Shown piece after piece: positions 55,707 to 64,000 of a stretch of DNA of 64,000 bases. Each line of letters begins with the position of its first letter. Within the stretch, counting starts at the first letter, position 1. Made by a program: the position numbers and the translations under genes. This stretch comes from Isoetes taiwanensis. Lineage: Eukaryota; Streptophyta; Lycopodiopsida; Isoetales; Isoetaceae. The stretch spans positions 12,963,525-13,027,524 of the forward strand of contig JAJEKV010000017.1 of assembly GCA_021234155.1 (NCBI GenBank), written 5' to 3'. Below the pieces are notes generated by a model. It saw nothing but the letters and a program-made list of their open reading frames with translations. It was not told the origin of the DNA and did not search any database.

Positions 55707-56880
55707 ATGAAACCAAGTCAGAGATCTTCCATGCCTCCCCTGTTGTGTAACCATAACACTAAGGCTTGCAACATTAGCCCTAATTGTGACCCAATGACGT
55801 ATTCACTGTTGTTTCCTCTTGGAGAAAAAGGCTGGAGTCCAGTGCTCGAGATGGAAAATCCATCAACAAGCAAAAGAACAAGAATCAAATTGTTGCAATT
55901 TTATGTATATAGGCTTGCAATTTGTCTAGACCGAAAAAACAATAGTATCCAATTCAATCCCCTACTATGTGCTGGTAAATCGACGCAACGATACATTGTG
56001 GATGCGTATGCAAAGGTGGAAGGAAACAACTTGAAATGGATTAGGCATAACCAGAAGAACCTAAGAGTGGGATTGTACCAAGGGCTAATAGAATATATAA
56101 GTCAAAGATCTTTGGAGCAAGGCCTTCCCTCTGGTAAGATGGTGGTACTGCCTTCAAGTTTTCAAAGATCTATACGAGCCTTGCAACAGAACTATCAAGA
56201 TGCAATGGCATTAGTCAGATGCCATGGTAAACCCGACTTATTCATCACGTACACGTGCAATCCAGGATGGATCGAAATCCAAATGAAGCTATGCCCCACC
56301 AAACAACAAGTGATAGGCCTGACCTTGTCGCTAGAGTTTTCCATCTAAAGCTAAGGGACTTCTTAAAAGATTTAACTGAAAAACAAGTGTTTGGAAAAGC
56401 TAAGGCATGGACATGCACTATTGAATTTCAAAAAAGGGGTTTGCGACATTGCCACATGTTGCTCATACTCGATGAGAAAATTCAGACAATTGAGCAAATA
56501 GATCAGACAATTAGTGCAGAAATACCAGATCCTGCATCCAATCCATCTCTACATGAGCTTGTCATGAACCACATGATACATGGGCCTTGTGGACAAGACA
56601 GATTAAATATGCCGTGTATGCAAATGCTATCAGATTCAGAAAGTGCTAAATGCACAAAATCCTTTCCAAAAGATTTCAACGAGGAAACAAGTCTTAATGA
56701 GAATGGATATCCACAATATAAGAGGAGGTACACAGGCATAAGTACACCCATCCCAAATGTCCAAACATTAGTGTGGACAATAGTTGGGTAGTTCCTCATA
56801 ATCCTTACCTCCTTGCAAAGTACGGAGCTCACATAAATGTAGAGAACTGCCAAGGAATTAGCAGACAAATATATACACAA
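55707..56880 (+). pseudogene. Helitron Rep domain and Helitron-like N domain, frameshifted
   Basis: The frame 55707-56348 contains CDPMTYSLLFPLGEKGW and then LPSGKMVVLPSSFQRSIRAL and LFITYTCNPGW, the Helitron-like N domain. The next frame (56255-56791) carries the HUH nickase motif as EFQKRGLRHCHMLLIL, and then HGPCG. A third frame resumes near 56795 with NPYLLAKYGAHINVENC. Where other Helitrons have a double-tyrosine site (YxxxY before the KG), this copy shows ADKYIHKGYD, so the first tyrosine seems lost. Confidence 0.82.
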
Positions 56881-57607
56881 GGGTTATGATTGTGCAAGTA
56901 TTGGCCTAACACCCACAGATGACAGATCATTAGATTGGGATGAGGTCCAGACGTACTTGGATATCAGCACCTTAAGGAATATGGAGGTTGAACAAGTACA
57001 AGATGCATGCAAACTCACACATAATCATACGCCTTCCAGTGCATTTGCCATTCAACAACGCTTGCAATACATGGCAGGACAAGAACACCAGGCTATCCAA
57101 TAGGCAACAAGAGAGGGCACAATGTTGACTGCATGGTTTAAACTTAATGCAGAAAAAGAACATGCAAGATCGTATACATATGCAGAAATACCCTACCATT
57201 ATAAATATGAAAAAGAGAGAGGTGATAACATCAAGAAGTGGATAGCTAGGCAAAATACAACAAAGGTTGTGACTAGGATGTACAACGTCAAGCCTCAGGA
57301 GGGAGAAAGATTCTACCTTCGACTATTGTTACTCCATGCGAAAGGGGCGACAAGTTATGAGGACTTATTGTATGTCAACGGAAAACAATGCACAACGTTC
57401 AAAGAAGCTGCAAAAGAAGCTGGCCTGCTCCTTGATGACCATGAATGGGAACTAAGGCTTCAGGAGATAGCTAGCTACCAAATGCCATCACAGCTCCGAC
57501 AGATGTTTGCATTCATATGTGTATATAATGAGCCCTATGATCCATTAGCACTAAGCCAAAAATTCAAGCAAGACCTGTGTGAGGACTACGTTAGACAAAT
57601 GCCATAA
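56850..57607 (+). pseudogene. Helitron Rep-helicase linker region
   Basis: The frame from about 56860 reads YIHKGYDCASIGLT. After an in-frame stop near 57102 it continues at 57122 as MLTAWFKLNAEKE, then GERFYLRLLLLHAKGATSYE and GLLLDDHEWELRLQEI to MP at 57607. These strings are the conserved segment between Rep and helicase in plant Helitron proteins. Confidence 0.82.
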
Positions 57608-59157
57608 ATATTAGCAGTAAATAAAGCACTTGCTGACATCAACCAGATTTTAGAAGCAAATAACATATCTTGTCAAAACATTGGTCTACCAACTCCTGAT
57701 CCTTATTTAGAATTCTTTGATGATGCTATGGCAATTGACATTGAGCAAGAGCGTATTGAAGCAACAGAGCAATACAAAAAGCTAAACAGTGAGCAACTAC
57801 AAATTGTAGACACCATCGTACAACTCGTACAGAACCCTACATGAAGCAACAAATGCCACATCATCGATGGACCAGGTGGTACAGGAAAAACTTCCTCCTT
57901 GAACACGCTCATAAGCATACTGAGGTCGATGAACCAAGAAGTTGTCACAATAGCTTGGACAGGCATAGCAAGCCTCGTGCACGAACTGTGCACTCAACTT
58001 TTAAATTGCCTCTTACTCTCCACCCAGAATCAACATCCGTTTACGACCAGTTAGTCGAGAAGCAGACTTGCTTCGTAAAGCAAAAGTTCTAATATGGAAT
58101 GAAATAGGAATGACTCATACAGATGCTTTTACAGCAGTCGACAAAGTTTTGAAGGAGATAAGGCAAAATGAGGAGCCATTTGGTGGCATCATAGTGGTTG
58201 CTGCAGGTGACTTTAGGCAATTGCTACCTGTTGTCAAGAGAGCAGGCAAAGCACAGATAATTTCAAAGTGTGTGAAAGAAGAACCTTTTGTGGATGCAAT
58301 TTACTTTCCACAAGCTACAAAACATGCGTGTAGCACCACATGAAAGGAGTTGGTCAGCATACCTATTGCGTCTAGGAAATGGCGGGATCATGAATGATGA
58401 CGGCCTTGCAAATAATATAGTACATCTTCCACGTGGTTGTATCGCTCAGAATGATATCATTGATGAAATATATGGTACATACATATCACAAGAACAATTT
58501 CCAATTATGCACAAAAAGGCAATATTATGCCCAAAAAATGATGACACATAGCGAATTAACGACATCGTCATCGAGCGCATGGAAGCGCATGGAAGGAGAA
58601 AAAGTTATCTACACAAGCATTGATGCTTTCAATTTGGATGATGACCGTGATGAGTTAAGGGACTTCCCCATTGAATGCCTGCACAAGCTCATGGAGTCTG
58701 GCATGCCTCCTCACAAGCTACACATAAAAAAAAGGAGCAATCATCATGTTGTTGCGTAACTTATCCCAAAAGGATGGCCTATGCAATGGAACGAAATTGC
58801 AAGTTGATAATGCTTTAACACACTCCATATATGCATACGTAATTACAAGAAGTCATAAACTTGACACCATCAGATACGCAAATACCATACATAAGGCGTC
58901 AGTTCGCTATTAGAGTTGCATTTTCAATGACAACTTCAAAGTCGCAAGGACAATCATTAGATCGCGTCGGAATCTACTTACGCATGCTAGTCTTTTCACA
59001 CGGGCAACTATATGTCGCACTATCTAGGTGCACATCCTAGAGCGGCATTAGAATGTGTGTAGAAAACACAAGCAAGCAAGGGAAATTGACTGGAAATGAA
59101 GAGACATACACCCTAAACACCATCTATAAGGAGGTGCTTCAAGATGAGATTGCATAG
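57608..59157 (+). pseudogene. Helitron PIF1-like helicase domain
   Basis: The 5'-3' superfamily 1 helicase that unwinds DNA during rolling-circle transposition. Walker A reads DGPGGTGKTS at about 57862-57891. Walker B is degenerate, LIWNEIGM where LIWDEAPM is usual (58086-58109). Motif III GDFRQLLPV lies at 58209-58235. The distal part reads HKKAILCPKNDD and PHKLHIKK. After several shifts it continues with [20 protein letters not shown] and YVALSRCTS near 58910-59040. At least five frame breaks. The loss of the Walker B aspartate and the stops mean no activity. Confidence 0.85.
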
Positions 59158-59780
59158 CTTGAAAGAGTAAGCACTATCTAGCAACTTAACATTGTTTATT
59201 TGATTTACTAAATGACTATGAAAATGACACAGGGACATATGAATTCTCATCTAGAAGCATCAAGCTCTGAAAATATTGAATGAAACGACGACTCACCATT
59301 AACCAACAATCAAACATACAACTTATAAATACGCACGAAGCATTGCAAATGTCATTTTGATAAATACCATGAAGCATTGCAAGTGTCATTTTGTAGGAAT
59401 ATGTGCTTGTCAAAATACCGACTGGTACGAAATATTCGACAAAAATTGTTAGTACTGATCATAGTTGAAAGTATGCAACATGCTATAACAAGGCTCCAAT
59501 AGAACCTACACTCTCCAAAAAGTTGAATTAACGATACACAAAGTCAAAGAATTCCAAAAAGAAGTAGGTATGTCATCCTTACACAAGAGCATATAAAGTC
59601 TATGATGAAATCCACTGTGATTGTGAATGACATACAATTGCTACAAATATTTGTATTCATTCCAAATTTTACTTTATGAAATCATCATTTCATACATATT
59701 TTCTCTTAGCAAATGGATAAAACTAAATTTTACAACATATAATGACAAAGATGCCTTGTAGATCAATAATTCCCTTATCG

Positions 59781-59807
59781 TCCAGCAACGGTGGGCACTT
59801 TTTCTAG
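59781..59807 (+). mobile_element. Helitron 3' terminus of the Rep-helicase element
   Basis: TCCAGCAACGGTGGGCAC can form only a weak, mutated hairpin, followed by TTTTTCTAG (CTAG at 59804-59807) and T. It has the same layout as the clean terminus at 20588-20617. The two share the CGGCAA/CAGCAA loop and GGGCAC text, suggesting the same Helitron family. Confidence 0.6.
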
Positions 59808-60420
59808 TATAGAGATATAAGAGAACCTTGAAACCTTTGATGCACCACAAGGAGTGATCATTAAAGCTAATTCAGGTATGCCTTGTCATGATGAACCTGT
59901 TAATAAGCTCACAAATCCATTAACAAGCTAAAGAGAATGCGATTATGCTCACCATCCAACTGATTGCACGTTCGAGATCTAAGATCTCAATTCAACCAAC
60001 AACATCAAGCCTTTCAAAACAGACTCTGACAGAAAGCAGGTCATAGAAAGAAATCATATATACTAGAGGAGAGCTTTGGAAAGAATTTATTGGCTTTGAT
60101 TGGATTTCAAAATTCAGGAGAAACTGTCTCCTTTGATCCCTTGTCATGTTTTTTACCCATTGCTCCATTATTTGGACAGAAGAATATTGAATAACTCAAT
60201 GTAATACACGTTTGGTTGAAATTACTGGTAGATTCTCCACATTTTATATCCTATAAAATTCTCTCTGCCATCTGCAAAGCGGCACTCTCTTTCTGTGCCC
60301 TTCTCTTCTGACCCCCAGTCTATGAGCCCATAACTGAATAGCTCCAAGGGCAAGGGCGATGACTTAGCAGAGCTTGATAACGAATCCAATTACGTATATA
60401 TTTTCCCAATTTTCCATTTT
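59808..60420. other. No recognised feature
   Basis: AT-rich flank beyond the Helitron end; no gene seen. Confidence 0.35.
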
Positions 60421-60665
60421 TAGGACACCCCCTTTTTAATGGGGGAACTCTAATTATGCCCCCAGGTGGGGGGTAATATGACATCGATAATACATGTAAC
60501 AAATTAAGCTATTATCTTCATTTGAAACTTTACTTTATTTGACTATACTACATATCACAATTGCACCATAAACGAGGATCACTATTTACAGATCAAATTC
60601 TCACACAACTCGAATATGCCCATCCAATAGCTCTCGATACCCAAAGATGCTCCTCAGGTGAACCT
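60420..60665. mobile_element. Possible diverged relative of the 16.6-kb MITE
   Basis: Contains CGAATATGCCCATCCAATAG and CTCTCGATACCC, close to GTGAATATGCCTATCCAACA and CTCTCGTTGCCC inside the MITE at 16864-16894. It also has a C/G-rich stretch near 60425-60475 with small inverted repeats. Long terminal inverted repeats are no longer visible. Confidence 0.4.
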
Positions 60666-61065
60666 TTAGACTATATAAGGGTGTACAAGGGGAAGATAAA
60701 GATGTATGGGAGGGGAAGGACTTTTGAGACAAAATGACTAAGTTTCTAGCTAAAACCTTTATTCTTTTGGGCCTTTTTGAAAGCACTAGTCCATCTTTCA
60801 TGGAGGGAAAGAGGTTCTTTAATTGTGTGCCTTGAACTTGAGCTTTGCCTTTACCTTGCATTGATTGCTTTGTCTTCTTTGCCTTTGCCTTGCTATGATT
60901 TACCAAAACCTTGAGCTCAATGTCTTTATTGGGTGGTGAGATATTTCTTTCTTCAAGCGTAGGTCTTTAAACTAGTTTTGAAGAATGAAACTGTCAGATT
61001 ATTGATGTCATCTATCATGCATTTCTTTGATATCATTCATTTTTTTAATCCTCTCTAATTTTGAA
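60666..61065. other. No recognised gene
   Basis: A minus-strand frame (60906-60601) is Lys/Gln rich with simple repeats of KAKAKK type and overlaps the MITE-like sequence. I do not support it as a gene. Confidence 0.3.
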
Positions 61066-61510
61066 TATACAATCATGATTTTTGACACAGTCCCTAGAGA
61101 TGAGGTATGGAGGATATTGTCACAGTTTTGGTGTCCCTTAAGACAAGCAGACTGTTGTCTATAGGTCGTATAAAATAGTCTCAACTCAAATGCCACCATT
61201 ATACCAGGGTTGTCCAATCTCTCCAACATTGTTTGGTTTATACATTGACCAGCTTGAGGATTGGGTTGCCCAATATGGAGGTGGAGGGGTAAGGCTTGCT
61301 AATGCAGTTGATGTATGCAGATGATGCGGATCTTTTAATGCATAATCCCTTCTAATATGCAATAATACATCTGGATGCCATGGGCAGGTTTTGCCAAAAT
61401 ATTGGTATGGAGTTGACTGTATTAGGATCAATATTCTTGGGACCCAAAAACCTAAACCATGTAAGAGCAGAACCATACCTTTCATACATGGATGAGGATC
61501 ATTCCAAGCT
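61066..61510 (+). mobile_element. LINE family 2 reverse transcriptase fragment
   Basis: The plus-strand frames read FDTVPRDEVWRIL, QGCPISPTLFGLYIDQLEDW, then MYADDADLLMH with the RT catalytic YADD and GRFCQNIGMEL. They match the family 2 copy at 24.6-26.3 kb (FDTVPREKLWARL, QGCPLSPTLFGLYIDQLESW). Frameshifts between each block. Thumb and C-terminal domain are missing. Confidence 0.82.
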
Positions 61511-63372
61511 GTGTGCAGATGTATAGCGATCCATGACCAAACCAATTTTTGTAGAAGCTGTTTCAGAAAGTCTAGATATTTTAGGGTTTTTCCCTGATTC
61601 GTTTTTGACATAAAACCAATTTTGGATCCATGGTTCCTTGCCAAATAAATTCCCTCAACTTGTTCTGCTATTGCAAATATAGTCCTTTGCTAGAACAATC
61701 ATCTTAATAGTGCCAATTTTACATCACCACTGCTTAGCCCAAGTCCATGTCTTAGCCAGTGCATCTGCTTCTTGGACCATTAAATGTAAATATAATTCAT
61801 ATGTGTCTTCCTATACCCATAGCATCGTATGTAGAACATAGTTACTACCAAAAGATAACATCCTTAGGTCAAACAATTAGCATACTCCTAATAATTGTAA
61901 TAATAATAATAAAAAGAAAACGCACGCACGCAGGCTTAGGGCGAATGGTCGGATGAGATCGAACGAGAAGATTGGTAACTTGTGATGTAGTCATGCATAC
62001 GCCCGTGCCTCACTAAATCTATCTTGTTAATTTTGGATTTTCCGGTTTGGCCAAAAATCTTTTTGTTTTTTTTTTATTGTCATTTTCCTAAGGTTTTAAG
62101 GGTTTTGGTTGTCGAAAAAAATTCCCCATTTTCCAAAAATCGGGATCCATATGATTGTCAGATTTCTGCTGTGTGCACGCCTTATCCGATCTGTGTTTAT
62201 TTTTGGCAACATCATGCGTGCTTACAGGTGGTGATCCAAGAGGCTTAGGAATAGATTCAAAAATCTAGTTTATAGGTTTGGGTTTACGATTCTTTGTTTA
62301 AAAGAATAATAAGGCTTTAGGCGGAAGTTGTTATGCCTAAATCTATAAGAGATGAAGTGGAAGATGCACAGTAAGGTTTTATTTGACACATGCAGCTACT
62401 TTCTTTCTAGGCTTCGGATCTACAATCTGATCTATATCCTTTCACTTGGCAGGCTCTTTAAATGGATTTTGTTGTGGAGTCAATTTGTTGCGGGGTGTTT
62501 CAGCGTGTACCTTCTGGCCTTCTTATGTCAAACAATGCCTTCTGTTTCTCAATTAGCTGAAGAACATGTACTTCAACTGCTTTTGAACTGGACAGAGCAA
62601 GGATAATTATTATTGTTTTTGCTTTTGTCAAAGTTGCAGATCCTAATTTGGTAGTATATTTTATGGGGTACTCTATAATGTAAAGATTGATAATTTTTTC
62701 TGTGAATTTGTATCCATGGTGCAAGCATCTATTGCCAGACTGATGTCATTGATCTATCGTAACCATATCTAATTCTACAATATGGGAATTCAATTCCATC
62801 ATTGAGCAGCTATCCAAAAGACCACCTTCACTGCCTCAGACTCCAAGGGCTCTTCTCATGGATCTTCCGACCATCATGGCTTTGGAGGATGGATAAGAGG
62901 GGATATTGTGAGCAATAGTAAGCATCATACATTTTTTCCTTCCTCACAGTGGTCCTTATTGGAATGATCTTTTGCTGAAATATCTACGGAGAAAGAACGT
63001 TTGCTTTATACATTTATCTAAATTTGTATACCATTGAATCTTCATGCGATTCTAATGGGATTCTGCTACTATTGTAGAGTTTTGGTGGGTGTTTCAGCCA
63101 ATGCAAATTGGAATCTAGATTTCTATGAGCGACCACGGTATTTCTTGCTATTTTCATCTCATCAACTAAGCTATGTTGGCTCTGCCGTATTATGAACCAA
63201 TAAAGCTTTGGTATATTTGTTGTTTTAAGTTCTACATGTGGATTCTCAATGTAGAATTTCAAAAGATAGAGGGCAGCTGGTGAATACCTATATGATATTC
63301 TTCTTGAATGCAAATGAAGACATGAACGCAAATGAAGACATGTCTACTTATTAAATGTAGTTGAATGCAAGC
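61511..63372. other. Intergenic, no recognised gene
   Basis: A TAATAATAATAA microsatellite lies near 61894. The T-rich stretch 62025-62130 resembles 17590-17700. The frame 62352-62606 has hydrophobic segments but no recognised family. Confidence 0.35.
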
Positions 63373-64000
63373 CAAAATGCATGCTAAGATTTCTATTATG
63401 AGCTTCTGTCTTCCAGCTCTATGAAGTTGCTTTTGCTACGTCCATTACAATCGTTGTTGTACAAACCATTGCTTGCTTAAAAGTTGCAGCTGTTTGACCG
63501 ATGAAAAAGTTGTTTAGAAATGTTGTGCTTCAGAATTAAAGCTAAAAGGCATTTGTGAAGAGATAAAGTTCTCCATCGCAATGGCTGGAAGGTTTGTGAA
63601 CTATGCCCATGCAACAGGGTTGAGTAATGAGAGAGCATAAGGTTGATAGTTCAGTTTATGCTATATGCAAGTCCAGGCCAGCATTAGGTTTTAATTTATT
63701 CCATGTTTCCCTTTCTCTTTGTCTTTTGTTATTATAATTTACTCTACCTCTATATTCCTGTTTATTTCTGGCATGCTGCATGTAAGGAACATACTTTTAT
63801 CCATGCTAGGATGCATGCTGAGCTTTCTACTATGAGCTCTATCTTCTAGCTCTGTGAAGTTGCTTCTACTACATTCATTACAATCATTGTTGCTATATAA
63901 ACCACCGTTTGCTTAAAAATTTACAATTGTTTGATAGATAACAAAGCTGTTCAGAAGGGTTATGCTTTAGAATCAAAGCTAAAAGGCATTTGTGAAGAGA
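63373..64000. repeat. Direct repeat, period about 430 bp, cut by the window end
   Basis: The segment 63373-63564 recurs, diverged, from 63803 to the window end. Shared strings include GTGAAGTTGCTT or TATGAAGTTGCTT, CATTACAATC, AATTAAAGC or AATCAAAGC and TAAAAGGCATTTGTGAAGAG. About 240 bp of other sequence separates the copies. Confidence 0.75.

Larger units (their letters stand above)
55691..59807 (+). mobile_element. Helitron with decayed Rep-helicase gene
   Basis: Rolling-circle transposon on the plus strand, containing the Helitron-like N domain, the Rep domain and a PIF1-type helicase in the usual order (listed separately). It also continues to the left of the inserted LINE. After the coding part (last stop near 59157) about 650 bp of non-coding sequence leads to a degenerate terminal hairpin and CTAG at 59804-59807, followed by T. 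Multiple stops and frameshifts show that it cannot mobilise itself now. Confidence 0.85.

Noticed and set aside
60601-60906. Lys-rich 101-codon minus-strand frame
   Set aside because: Low-complexity sequence overlapping the MITE-like segment, with no homology recognised.

Overview
This is nuclear DNA of a land plant. It holds an intronless PLS-type pentatricopeptide-repeat gene, a plant-type nucleobase-ascorbate transporter, a plant TIM23, and remnants of Ty1/copia, Ty3/gypsy, CACTA, Helitron, Mutator-type and LINE elements. The overall texture (few genes, many decayed repeats, intronless organelle-targeted genes) would suit a seed-free vascular plant such as a fern. That clade call is inference and I hold it loosely. 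No CRISPR array, rRNA gene, convincing tRNA gene, bacterial operon or plasmid-like feature was seen.

Layout. 0-2.2 kb: two decayed LINE copies in opposite orientation. 2.6-4.2 kb: a tandem repeat and an unidentified broken minus-strand coding remnant. 4.2-7.9 kb: a Ty3/gypsy integrase fragment (+) abutting a 5' portion of a Ty1/copia element (-) with its primer-binding site and LTR. 7.9-8.7 kb: a receptor-kinase fragment and a TIM23 gene fragment. 10-15 kb: small unidentified minus-strand exons, a LINE 3' end and a miRNA-like hairpin. 16-20.6 kb: repeats, a foldback element with long terminal inverted repeats, and a non-autonomous Helitron 3' end. 21.2-23.7 kb: an intact 14-exon NAT transporter gene. 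24-26.3 kb: a probable solo LTR and a LINE. 27.6-30.2 kb: a processed pseudogene of an SCY1-like kinase, with a poly(A) tract. 30.8 kb: a second copy of the miRNA-like hairpin. 32.4-37.5 kb: LTR-like direct repeats, a CACTA transposase fragment, minisatellites rich in perfect heat-shock elements, and a Mutator-type MITE with a 9-bp target duplication. 38.5-39.1 kb: the intact TIM23 gene. 44-46.2 kb: a very young 1.1-kb tandem duplication. 49.1-51.2 kb: the intact PPR gene. 54-59.8 kb: a decayed Helitron carrying Rep and helicase, interrupted by a LINE with a 15-bp target duplication. 60-64 kb: MITE-like and LINE debris and an incomplete tandem repeat.

Only three loci look like intact, functional genes: the NAT transporter (nucleobase transport across membranes), TIM23 (mitochondrial protein import) and the PPR-E protein (organellar RNA processing or editing). 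They are unrelated in pathway and do not form a cluster. Everything else is mobile-element debris, gene fragments or unidentified sequence. The most interesting unexplained signals are the duplicated hairpin at 10.1 and 30.9 kb and the repeated heat-shock-element array at 36.1-36.7 kb.
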